Shown: one piece after another, positions 13,764 through 24,100 of the stretch | How positions within the stretch are numbered: the stretch's first letter is position 1 | Layout: every line of letters starts with the position of its first letter | From: Siderastrea radians | Lineage: Eukaryota; Cnidaria; Anthozoa; Scleractinia; Rhizangiidae | Direction of reading: 5' to 3' | Length of the DNA: 64,000 bases | NCBI GenBank assembly: GCA_964017195.1 | Contig: OZ024896.1 | Span: 28,541,430-28,605,429, forward strand | The notes under the pieces: generated by a model | The model's input: the letters and a program-made list of their open reading frames with translations, nothing else | Databases searched by the model: none | Told to the model about the DNA's origin: nothing | Position numbers and translations under genes: made by a program

Positions 13764-16700
13764 GTGTTGTATTTATTTTTTGACCTATTTGACCTGTCCG
13801 CAAGGTTGTCTACTTGACTGGCGAGGTTTCATCTTGTTATTTTTATTCTTTATTTGTCAGTTTGGCTCACTGCTGGGCATGCATGATATGAATGCGGATC
13901 ACATGACCCAGAAACTGGAAGACACGTTACCCGTAATACAACAAGTTAGCGAGCAGTTCAAGAATCCGGTACGTACCTCTTCAACAACTGTTTTACATTT
14001 AACCATACCTGATTTCTTATTGGTCCATATACAGTACACGTTTTGGCTATCCGGAAGTACCGACTCCCCTTCACCGCGGTCAAACGAGAAAAATAACAGA
14101 CGTACTTCAAAGATAAGGGAATTATTTTTACTGTTTAAAGATTGATACTGTACCAGTATCCTGTTGATTTACCAAAATGTTTCAAACTTTACTAAAAAAA
14201 ATTCTAATTGCTTGAAAACGGGAAACGGACTTATCGGCGCCATTTCTAAGAGTAATTTTGTTCAGGTGCGGAACATTCAAATAGCAAAGAAACTCGTTTA
14301 TTGGAGAGAAATGAAAATATATTTATACTCACCCGTTAATTTATGTATCCTTGCTCATGTTTCGTGAATAAATCGTGAATAAATCTTACGAATTAAAACG
14401 AAAAAACTGCCTCAGACGTTTGACCGCGGTGGACGACTCCCCGAACGTGGTGATAGAAGAGGGATACTAAATATCCGTAAATCAATACTTTTGGAGCTTT
14501 GCGATATGTTTTCATCAAGAACGATGTTTCGAATGTATTGAGGGCGGTATATTGGGGAGTGGGGGGGAGGGGGTGGATCGGGTTTGACATTCAATTCCAC
14601 AGTAAATCACTTTCACTTTATTAGTCCAGTTCATGACCGCTTATATCATTTTCACACTCGTGCTTGTTTGCACTTAAAATTTCAACCAATCGATCAATTT
14701 AAAAAAAATGTATTAACAGGCCGTTAAGTTATGGGAAAGGTCGTGAAACGGGCCCCTGTGGCCTAGGTTCGAGTCCCGGACTCAGCGTCATATGTGGATT
14801 GTTTGTTTGTTTATTTATTTGTTTGTTTGTTTGTTTGTTTGTTTATTCATGATGCATGTCATGCTTACCAAAATACCCTTAACAACCCTTCAACTCCAAT
14901 GCAACCGCTTCAGTCAAGTGCAAAGTTTTCTGTGGAATTAACCGCGGCCTAATTATTATTATAGTAAATATTCAAGACAAACTTAAAAACGTCGACGTTT
15001 CGACGTCGTCATGACGCCATTATCAAGAGAAAAATAATTTTTCTGATCGCGAGAAGACCTATTGAAAGTAGAAGAATTGAAACGTCGAGGTTTTTTAGGT
15101 TTGTCTTTAATATTTACTTGTCTCTACTTCAGCAAGTCTCTTCTAATTATTATTTGTCTACAAAAGATTCAAAATCAAACCAACAGATGATTGTAAAATG
15201 AAGATTAATTTTACTTCCCTCACGACCCTTCCAATCTTCTCTTTTTCTGTACGTTGAAGTGTTTCTTCTCTTTTAGGATCACACAACATTTGTTTGCGTA
15301 TGTATAGCAGAGTTTTTGTCCCTTTACGAGACAGAAAGACTTGTACAAGAACTCACAAAGGCTGAGATCGACACCCATAATATAATCGTTAATCAACTGG
15401 TTTTCCCTGACAAGAAGAAAGGTAACCCTCTGCCATGATTAAGCTGCAATACAGTTACAGCTATAAATGTGGTAGTAGCCGGGCATTGTTACAGAAAAAT
15501 ATGTTAAAAAAGGATAAAGTTGACACTGACTTAAATTTCAAATTACAGGACGTTCCAATAGCGTACTGCGTCCTTCTTTACCTTGAATTAATACGCCATT
15601 AGTTTTAATTTGAAGAGGTCACAATACGCTACCGAAACGTCCAACAATTATGTCCTGTGTCAACTTTATCCCTTTTAAAGAAAAATTTAAGCGAACGAGA
15701 AAAAAAAAATACGTGTAAGTCTAAGTGCAAGAAAAGGGGAAAAGCAGTGCAATCCTTTTCCTTTTCTCCCCAGTCCTCCTCCTTTTTCTTACAGCGGTAT
15801 TCAGACACGCGTTACGTTCCAGCAACGTTAATGTCTTTCTGCGCATGCACTTCAACTTTTCAGTCTCGGTGGTGTCAATAAATGAAATTCCGTTAGAATT
15901 CAGCGATCAGCGATGCATGAATTGTGCGCGGATTATAAAGCTGTTAAATGCAATACAATGTACCTGAACGTTCATAAAGTTCCCCGCTTTTCTTTCCTTG
16001 ACATCCTCAAAAAAAACAACAACAACTTTAAGTAAATGCAAATGAAACGTTGGGGATAACGTGAGTGAATACCGCTATAACATATTTTAAAGGGACAGGT
16101 TCACGGCTTGGCGCATGTGCATGAATCAAATTACTTTTTTCCGATTTATTAGTAATTCTATTTGTTAATAATCCCACTCACATGTATCTCAGCGAACACA
16201 TATTATAGTAAGCCCAGTAGAACGGCCGAGGACTAAATTCGCAGGAAATATTAGTGGATTGCACCAACACTGCCAACGTTGAATTTATTGTTGACCCGAA
16301 GGTTTTATTCCATGGTTGATGAATTTCCCGCTATTTGCACGCGCTTTAGTCAAATGGCTGTCAGGGGCGCGTGCAGATAGTTGAGAAATCATTAAACGCA
16401 AAACTTTGGCAAGAAAATTTCACACCCGAGCAATCTACTCGCTTCTGATTGGTTCTTTAACAATGTTATGGAATAATATTGCTTGCATACTCACTACAAC
16501 GTACACAGGTGAAAAACAGCATTTAGATTCATGAGCATGCGCTAAACCGTGAACCCTTCCTTTAACCCCTAATAAATACGAGTGTGGTATCCCTGTGCCA
16601 GATACACCTCTCTATGTGATACGAAGAGTTTCGTCCGGCCATTTTTCATGTTTTTCCACTTTTGCTAGGGGGCGCAGTGGTGTAATAGTTAGCGCGTTGG

Positions 16701-18851
16701 ACTTTCAGCTCTGAAGCTCAGTGGGTCGAGGCCCAGTCCCTGCCGTCATGTTGTTTCCTTAGACAAGAAACTTTACCCCACGTTGTCTCTCTCCACCGAG
16801 GTGTATAAATGGGTACCGGCGACATACTGCTGGGGGTAACCCTGTGATGGACTAGCATCCCATCTGGGGGGACTAGCAATATTCTCAGTTGCTTCATGCT
16901 ACAGAAACCGGGATAAATTGCGTCCGTGTGGACCTCCTTGGCTCGTGTGCGACTTAACCTTTTACCTTTTACTTTTGTTATTGCTGACAAAGAACACAGG
17001 CTGCAGGTGAAGCCAACGATATCGCTCGCGAGTATCGACATTTTTCGGCGTTCCCTAATTAATAACGATGGTATCGAATATTTGGTAGCGATATCGGATC
17101 AGTCTTACCGACCGTTATCTGAGTAACCATTGTAACTTTCACTGTGTGATAACAAAGTGTCGTTTTCGTTCTTGCAGGTGCAACTTGCGCTTTATGTGAA
17201 GCAAGAGCAAGAGTACAAACTAAATATCTTGAACAGGTACATTGTAATTGTATTATGAGAAGAGTTAATCATTTGAGCAAACATTCAGAGATTGCTAATT
17301 TTCTTTTTACGCCCACTTCAAAATGGCGACTGATGAACGTTTGTAGCAGAGAAAAAAAGAAGTGTTAAAATGATTCAAAAATTGGTTGTGTTCAAACCAA
17401 TTTTCCGCTGCGTCTCTAAACCTGCACTACCGCCAGGCTTTTTAGCGGTTTTGTCGTAACACCTTGCATCCTGCCAACTCCGACCGTTTTCTTATAATGA
17501 TCAAGCAAGATATTTAAAGTAAATCGCGACCTATTACTCCCCAAAAAAATAATTAACGAATCTGAAAACGCAACAGCTTTTTCAAGGTAATGGAAAACGC
17601 AAATGTCAACCGTCTTGAAGTGGCTTGAAAAGAAAATTTGCTTGGGGAGGGGGAAGCTCGGAAATTGGTGTGTTCGCATACTAGTTTGTTTACCTTAAAA
17701 TGCGTTAAACGGGGAGCTGTTCGAGGACTTCGAAACGCCGGTAGCTTTTAACTTACCTTCGTTACAGGAGATTTTCTTGACGTCAAATTTTTGGTTTTCG
17801 CGATTAATTTAAACTTGCGTGAAAAGAAAGTCACTTTTCCATCAGGAAAGTCTCTATCTCGACTTATTTTGTCTCCCGAAATATCGTCCTCGCAAAAGAG
17901 TTGTCGCAAAAAAGGCGAGGCAATAAAAAACAGGGAACTTCAGGTTTGAGAACGAGTATGACATTTTAATTCTTGTTTTCAGGGCTAACATTATCACGTC
18001 ACATACCAATCTTATTTATCTAGCTTTCTTCTCTACTGGTAAATAACACGAAGAAGTGAGGTCTCTGGAAACGTTTCTGGTTTGAAATTGAAAAGTCGCA
18101 CTCATATTCGTAGTCCGATCTTAAGGTCGCTAATGACCAACGAGGCGTGTAGCGCTGAGTAGGTTACAATCGCCTCATAATCAACAAGCGGGAGTGGAAT
18201 AATCGTCTTATTAAATTCTCGATTTCTGTAATCGTTCCTGATTTTTTTGCCAGATTTTTCGACGAAATTTTGCTTCGCAGCGAAAACTTTTTAACTCCCT
18301 GGCACTCGACATGCATAGCATCCAGTTTCCTTATAAGGCAAAGAGGAGGGTCATTCGTTGATAACCTATGTGCGGTTAACCAATCACAAAGCTGGAAATT
18401 GAAAAACCAAGATTAAGAATTCAATAGTGATTTTTATATCGTCGAAAGGTTTCTTTGGATAAAACTTAACGTGCGAACGTTTTTTGAAATCTTGGGTATA
18501 TCCTTCGGGGAGACCCTTGGTCATATAGTTGTAGTCGAAGGAAATGTCACACATGACGTGTTTGCGCCAATGGCAACGAGAGAAAATATCGGAATATTAC
18601 GTAGATAAACCTTTTCCTGGTGGTTGGTATTCCGGAGGCTTTAGACTTGCGTTTCAACAGCATTTATGGTTCGCCTTCACTTCCACTCATGTTACGATAC
18701 CTCAATATAATTGTGTTTATATTGTTTTCAGATTCAAGATTTGTACGAAGATTTCCATGTTGTTCGCCTCCCACTTCTAGCCCATGAGGTTCGCGGGCAA
18801 GAGAAAATGGAACAGTTTTCTAAACATCTGATCACCCCTTACTCAGAATAA
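4370..18851 (+). CDS. GET3: GET3/ASNA1 ATPase, tail-anchored protein targeting (9 exons)
   Basis: Exons are 4370-4497, 9563-9710, 10626-10683, 12597-12687, 13220-13370, 13861-13968, 15277-15421, 17178-17236 and 18732-18851. They total 1008 nt, giving 335 aa plus stop, and all junctions keep phase; the human protein is about 348 aa. The product is the cytosolic homodimeric ATPase that captures tail-anchored membrane proteins and delivers them to the ER receptor (GET/TRC40 pathway). Visible motifs are the deviant P-loop [10 protein letters not shown] at residues 32-41, switch I DPAHN at 63-67, switch [10 protein letters not shown] at 155-162, and a zinc-binding CALC at 280-283 that joins the two subunits. 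No break or missing catalytic residue was seen. The ATG is chosen because it lies in a good context and gives an acidic leader ([11 protein letters not shown]) like that of the family. Intron 1 (5.1 kb) holds the 91-bp satellite. Confidence 0.95.
6651..8255. repeat. 91-bp tandem satellite, about 17.6 copies
   Basis: The period is exactly 91 bp, with no indels between copies. For example, TGTTGTTACC recurs at 6721, 6812, 6903 and so on to 8177. Units are nearly identical and each carries one GGATCC. A T/C variant (GTCTG or GCCTG) alternates between adjacent units at 7221-7585, suggesting 182-bp dimer amplification. A partial unit of about 33 bp stands alone at 5099-5135. The array lies entirely in GET3 intron 1. 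Confidence 0.97.
8303..8737. mobile_element. MITE with TA duplication (Tc1/mariner-like)
   Basis: The left end CAGTAAAAACCCACGTATAA is mirrored at the right end, and TA flanks both sides (8301-8302 and 8738-8739). TAAGAACCTA recurs inside. At 435 bp without an ORF it is a non-autonomous element in GET3 intron 1. Confidence 0.8.
9108..9368 (-). mobile_element. tRNA-derived SINE copy
   Basis: Read on the minus strand, a decayed tRNA-like head is followed by a body containing GTGTATAAATGGGTACTGG and a CTGCTGGGGGTAAC segment. The same body occurs on the plus strand at 16669-16970 and 27015-27262. It lies in GET3 intron 1. Confidence 0.7.
9889..9910. repeat. Short perfect palindrome
   Basis: ATATCCTCA, CTAG and TGAGGATAT form an uninterrupted 22-bp dyad just upstream of the larger hairpin at 9975-10065. 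The two may be parts of one decayed MITE. Confidence 0.5.
9975..10065. mobile_element. Hairpin MITE
   Basis: Arms of about 31 bp (outer phrase GAAGATATGAATTTTATTTT and its inverse) surround a short AT-rich loop. TTACAC and GTGTAA extend the pairing outward. The element lies in GET3 intron 2. Confidence 0.75.
11702..11990. repeat. Tandem duplication in GET3 intron 3
   Basis: A block beginning ATGGTGCAAAATAGCTTTG or its variant and ending near CCAGATTATGC occurs twice in a row, starting near 11710 and 11855. The copies differ at a few positions (for example TTGCATAATGCC versus TTTCATAATCCC). Confidence 0.85.
13667..13761. repeat. (AAT)n microsatellite, about 31 units
   Basis: An uninterrupted AAT trinucleotide run of about 95 bp in GET3 intron 5. 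The poly-N and poly-I open frames across it are by-products of the repeat. Confidence 0.98.
14070..14433. mobile_element. 364-bp MITE with 9-bp duplication
   Basis: CACCGCGGTCAAACG at the left end is mirrored by CGTTTGACCGCGGTG at the right. CGACTCCCC flanks both sides (14061-14069 and 14434-14442), a 9-bp target duplication typical of Mutator-like elements. A second copy in the opposite orientation is at 28744-29074. GET3 intron 6. Confidence 0.88.
14755..14845 (+). repeat. tRNA-like B-box fragment with (GTTT)n tail
   Basis: GGTTCGAGTCCCGG matches the RNA polymerase III B box and is followed by a GTTT-rich simple repeat. This looks like the 3' part of a tRNA-derived SINE or tRNA pseudogene. 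No complete cloverleaf is present. Confidence 0.45.
14964..15117. mobile_element. Palindromic MITE
   Basis: AGTAAATATT...AAGACAAAC on the left is mirrored by GTTTGTCTTTAATATTTACT on the right, with GAAACGTCGA-type segments inside both arms. GET3 intron 6. Confidence 0.65.
15506..15678. mobile_element. Short TIR element
   Basis: GGATAAAGTTGACAC near 15511 pairs with GTGTCAACTTTATCC near 15657. It has no ORF and lies in GET3 intron 7. Confidence 0.55.
16091..16561. mobile_element. TTAA-flanked MITE
   Basis: The left end AGGGACAGGTTCACGG and the right end CCGTGAACCCTTCCT are inverted copies, with TTAA on both sides (16087-16090 and 16562-16565). GCATG...CATG segments pair further in. It has 471 bp and lies in GET3 intron 7. 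TTAA targets are used by piggyBac and Kolobok transposases. Confidence 0.8.
16669..16970 (+). mobile_element. tRNA-derived SINE, best copy
   Basis: The head resembles a tRNA gene: an A-box-like stretch around TAATAGTTAGCGCGTTGGA and a B-box-like GGGTCGAGGCCCAGTCC. The body contains GTGTATAAATGGGTACCGGC. The flanks ACTTTTGCTA (16659-16668) and ACTTTTGTTA (16971-16980) look like a target duplication from LINE-driven insertion. From memory the body may relate to the broadly conserved Nin-DC SINE domain; this was not checked. Confidence 0.72.
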
Positions 18852-18895
18852 CAATTGAAAAAAAATATGTGTATGTAACAGGCTAAACTGTACTA

Positions 18896-18901
18896 AATAA
18901 A
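18896..18901 (+). terminator. GET3 polyadenylation signal
   Basis: AATAAA lies 45 nt after the GET3 stop codon in AT-rich sequence. A second AATAAA near 19060 could give a longer 3' end. Confidence 0.6.
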
Positions 18902-20019
18902 TAATTGTATCACTTCCAGGGTCAAATTCGAACTCGTGTGGTTCCAACTTCAATTTAGCGGCACTTATCTGTGGCGCTTTTTTGTTGTTTCACAATTTTG
19001 TAAAATGAAATTTTTAACTTTTGGAGAGAGCTTTGGACTTTAGAGTGTTGGTCGTAAGGATAAATAAAAATTTAAAGATATTGTTTTTTTTTTTTTCATA
19101 TTGTGACCGAAAATAAGCTTGTAAAGGCGAACAGCAAATTTCGAATCTTAGTGAAATTGTTCAACGCATGCATATTTGTCGATTTTTGTCCAAGGCTTTT
19201 TCGTTTCAGGGTCTTTAAGTACTGAACACGGTTGAGTGATGAAAATGCACTACCATTTATTTTAATCAGAGTTTTAGAAATTCAGAATAATTACCTAAAG
19301 CTAAAGAGACAGCACTTGACAAATGACAGAAACACGTGAACGATCGGAAAGGTTCGAATAGCTCATGTTTTACAGAACACCCGACACTAGTGGTTTGATG
19401 TTATAAAATCCTTCTGGAAATATGAGAGATACTCGCAAGAAAAAATTCGCTGACTTAACGATAGTGAAGATGGAAATGTATTTCCTCGGTGACAAACTTG
19501 AAAAGTGAGGGTAATGTTTTCTTGGGCGTTTTCCATTCGACCCAACGTTCCGGTTGAAACTTCGAAGACGTTTCATTCCCGGGTTGTCCACTCCAATATA
19601 ACACAATCAATTTATGATCAGAGGACCTCAGGCTGAATAAAGATAGACGAATGGAACGGAATTTTGCGGGCTTTGTTTTGTTTGGTTTTTTTTTTGGGAG
19701 GGGGGGGGGGCGACTTTCCGGAAAGCTGGGACAACCTCGCGGCATATTCCAGGAAAATTACGTCCCTGATTTCATCCCGCACTTGGAATTTCCGGAATCG
19801 GTGGTCGAACCGAAAGCGCCTCTTATTTGTCTGGGTATTTTTGAAATTGTGGAAAAAGGAAAATACCTTCAACTGTTGTAGCACGGAATTGGAAAACAAT
19901 TGCTCTGTATATTTATTAAGAGTTCATATGACCGTGAATGAGATTTAATGAAAAAAAGACATGTCTTGTATTTATTTCAATTTTGAACAAATATCTCGGT
20001 TGTTAAAGTCCTTATTCTT

Positions 20020-20040
20020 GTCCTCAGAGCTGCGATCCTT

Positions 20041-20072
<32 letters not shown>

Positions 20073-20242
20073 GAGTCCGCGAATCTCGGACCTCCGGCTT
20101 TCTGCGCAGCCTCAGAAATTTGTAACAAGACCGGTTACCATCGGTTACAAAAATGGGCAGCTATTGCGCTTGTGCGTTATCCTGGCCCCTGCCAGGGCTC
20201 TCGATCCGTGGCGCTGGCCAAAAGGATCGCAGCTCTGGGGAC
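20020..20242. mobile_element. MITE with TIRs of about 45 bp
   Basis: AGAGCTGCGATCC and TGGCCAGCGCCACGGATC occur at the left end and as inverted copies at the right, extending outward to GTCC(T/C)CAGAGC. The interior has no conserved ORF. Confidence 0.78.
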
Positions 20243-20522
20243 GAAAATGGAAAGTCTTCTGTTTTGTGCGCATGCTCCGAGGCTTGGAAGGGGAGAGGGG
20301 AACGGGGACACGGAAAAAAGGAACGCTTGCAACCGGCCCACAAATCCGTGAGAGTAAGCTATTAAATGATAATTTAGGTAAAAAGATGTTAAATAAAAAC
20401 TGCGATTCCTATATCACCAAGATTGTTTGTTATTTTGCAAACGTTGTATAGAATTTTATTTGCTTATCCCACACCAAACCCAAGTCGAGGTATTTAGAAA
20501 TCGCCATTAATTAATTAGCTAC

Positions 20523-20843
20523 CATGCAGAGTTCGTACGGGTCATGAAAAAACTGGAAAGTCACGAAATTTTGGAATTTCATTTTCCCGAGGCCTGAAAA
20601 GTCATGGAAATTAAGCGTTTGTCGTGGAAAATGAAGTTCATTGCACAAAAAAATTCAGCAGTTACTTTTTTGTGACTGAAAAAAGCAAGAAGAGAAAATT
20701 AATGGGTCACAAACTGGATCTATAGATCACCTTTTTCGTGAACAAAATGCTAAATTTAGATGATGAAAAAGTCAAAAGGTCATGGAAAAGGCCCAGAAAG
20801 TCCTGAAATTTCAAAATCTTAATAGGGTACGAACCCTGCCATG
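20523..20843. mobile_element. MITE, hAT-like ends
   Basis: The left end ATGCAGAGTTCGTACGGG and the right end GGGTACGAACCCTGCCAT are imperfect inverted copies. The interior repeats 'gtcatggaaa'-type phrases several times. Confidence 0.6.
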
Positions 20844-21190
20844 TGCACCCATATCTGCGAGTCTTTCTGCAGTTGAAAGAAAATTGCGAAAATAAAGATC
20901 CGAGAATAAAGGATGCCGCCTGCGAGCCGTGCGCTTGTCGTCTTAACCTGTAACGTTTTCAACGAAGGAACTGAACCGTCGATATTCGTATCGTAATAAT
21001 AAGTATTGCGGTGCATCGGTATATCGTTGCAGGCCCACACCTTTGATCACGGTTTAATTAAGGCAAGGCACATCAAGAAGTATACAATTTTCATAAGAGT
21101 CGTTGATTTGTCCGCATCTTCTAAAAAATGTGTCCGGTTTCATAACTGACAAATATCCAAAGTGACATGTCGTAGCAACACAAGTAAAGT

Positions 21191-24100
21191 CTATTCCAAA
21201 TCTTTGTTCGTTCCCATCACGACGCCGCTTTCAATTTCAGCATTGAGCTCGTGTACCACGGCCATGTGATCAAATTTGTCTGGGAATATGTTGAATGTTT
21301 TAAGGATCTCTTCTCTGCGGTTGCTGTCTGAAGCGTAGTACATCTGAACCTGGTATGCCAGCCACTGCGCGTCCAAAACGCTCTGTAAAGAAAGTGACAC
21401 AGTTGCACTATAGCAGAAAACGTAAGGCTATGTTTACATGAAACCCTAGCCTGAGAAAACAGCCGACGTTTCGCGAGGTCGCCACTTGAGCCCTCGCAAA
21501 ACGACGTCTGAGTAACGAGCGCAGAAATTCCAAACTGGTGACGTGCACTACCCAGATCTTGAAAGTGCTTCTGATTGGTAGTGCCGCGAGAGAATTTTCT
21601 GTCAACCAATCAGAAGCACTACCTAGATCTGGGTAGTGCACGTTATCAGTATGGCATTTCTGCGCTCGTTACTCAAACATCGTTTTGCGTACGCTCAAGT
21701 GGCCACCTCGGGAAACGTCGGCTGTTTTCTCAGGCTAATAAAATCCAAGAGGAGCTCGTCCCGAGATGACTAAAGACGGTTCCATTTCGCATAAAATCCA
21801 GCCTGTTCCGGGCGTTCAGATAGTGGAGCGCGAGCGAAAAATATACCCCTCTTTCGCTCACTATATTTTTCGCAAAACTTAAAACAAATCATGCAAATAG
21901 AAGAAAAAGGCTTTTGTAAGGAGTTAGACAGTACGGATTTTTAAAATGGTAAATAGACAATTTAACAAACCAAAAAATCCTGTCAGAACTTACAAATCCT
22001 ATCCTTGTAGAATTTTGAACAAAAGCACTTGTTTTTTGACAACTTAAGCACTCACCATTTCATTTGTATCCACTTCTCCAATCATTAGTACTATTCCTGA
22101 AAGATATTGTGAAGACAGAAGTATTTACTAAATTATGATCAAGTGACAAGTGTATTCACTAACATCGTCATCACCATCACCATCATCATCATCAACATCA
22201 TCATCGTCGTCATCATCATCATCATCAGACCATCACCATCATCATCATCAACATCATCATCGTCGTCATCATCATCATCATCAGGGGTCACTACAGTGTC
22301 CTTAAGGGATGTTATAATTTCATAACCTTACCATATGATTGTGTGTAAAACTACACACAGTCCGATTTATAAAAAGGAAAAAAAACAATCATTACAAACC
22401 TTTACTTTCTCTTAGATCTGTGAAGTGTTTCATTGCCAATGACCAGGGTGCATTCTCACCTCGTGTCTGTTGAAATGAGTATAAATGTTACGCATTAAGC
22501 CAATTCCTTTAACTGGATCTAACATGGAAATGTGTCAAGGATAACTAAAAATTCTTGCTTGTTCTCAGCCCTGGTGGGGTTTAAAGATGGTGCTTACAAG
22601 TAAAATCAGGGAAAATATAACCTGAGTGTAGGCCTACAAGAAGAATTTAAGGACGGTGCCTCCTTTTGTTGCTGTGCAAACGTTCTGTGCATCTCGGGTC
22701 TGGTCCGAGATATTTGGGTTTCTTTTAAAAAAAAATTTGCTTACTAATACAAAGGTATTTTTGTGTGGTTTATGACTATGTGGAAAAAGCAGATTTAGTA
22801 AGGGCTATCAGAATCCGAAAAGAAAATTGAGGGTTACTGGCCACGCATTTTTCAAAGATATTTATCTCTGAAAAATGCATGGTTGCCCACGTTTCTTTTT
22901 AGATTCCAATAACCCTTACTAAGATCTGCCTTTTTCTTACTGTCATAGCCTTTGCAAAAATACCTTTGTATTAGAAGGCACCTTCCTTAAAGAGTGTCCC
23001 AAAATGGTTACGTTTTAGAACACATTTTGTTCAATCCAGACACTGGTCATTTTATTTGTTTGTTTGTTTTGTTTTTTCATGGAAAATTTTTCTCCATAGG
23101 TAAAAAACTAACTGAAGGTCAAGCCAAGGATTGCACCTATAGAATGTCTGGGGAAGGGGGTTATAACTAGTGAGATGATTGTTTTGTTCCCAAAGCCAGA
23201 CAGGTAAACCCATAACTGAAAATGTTAAATGAAAAGGATGATAAAACCTTCTTGAAATCATTAATTAAAAGACATACAGCCATAAAAGATGAAATTATAG
23301 AAGGTTCATCACTATAGATATTACTCTTACTTGGTAATGAAGAAGTGATGTGAAATAGCATTTATGATCCTTGAACTCAGCATACATAAATTCATAACCT
23401 TGTTCTCTGGGAAGAGGGTAAATGAACTGCAACAAACACAGGGTAGTTGGTTACATTGTGTGGTTCCAGAAAATATCTATAACCCCACCACAGAGGGTCA
23501 TTGGAAGTTCCATGGGGGAGGGGGGTTCTCAAAGGATAAAATTTTTAAAGCAAAAAGTATTGACCTAGACTGGAATTTCCAGGGGGTGGGGGTCAAACCA
23601 AAAAAAAACCTCCATACCAGGAGTATGGTTTTTTTTTTTGGAACAACACATTGTCATAAAATTAGGGCAAGGGTTGTAGACAGGAGAGCAGACACCCTGG
23701 AGAAAAATGATTACGTAGTCTGTAGGAGGTAGCAAAAGAGAAATATTCCTAAGATGTGAAAGGCAGTAAAAATGGCAAAAAAAATCCAAAACACTGCACA
23801 ACATTCTGCAACATAAAAACTGCTAATAGGCAAGAGTCACTTTGAAACAAGGGCGGGGACGAGAGGTGGGAAGATCACTTTCTCCATCTCTCCCACCCCT
23901 GGCCCCCTGATTTGACTTAATCATTTGAGAATGTTTTAATTAGTCTACATCCAGTCTATTGGATTAACAAAACTAATGGCTCATCTAGGCCAATTTCTGC
24001 TCCTCATCCATAAGCACAAAAAAGAGGGGTAAAAATGCTAACTACACCCCCCTCCCCCAAGATGGGATGCCTGTCCATTACAGGGTTCCCTAAGGGTTCA

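Larger units (their letters stand above)
18902..21190. other. Intergenic region between convergent genes
   Basis: GET3 and ATPAF1 end facing each other. No exon structure was found. The region contains two MITEs (20020-20242 and 20523-20843) and a G-run at about 19698-19709. The open frames near 19370-19950 and 20041-20451 show no family resemblance and overlap repeats. Confidence 0.7.

Noticed and set aside
13577..13817. Open frames of poly-Asn and poly-Ile
   Set aside because: By-products of the AAT microsatellite.
20041..20451. 136-codon frame, plus strand
   Set aside because: Starts within the terminal repeat of the MITE at 20020-20242 and covers it; no family resemblance.
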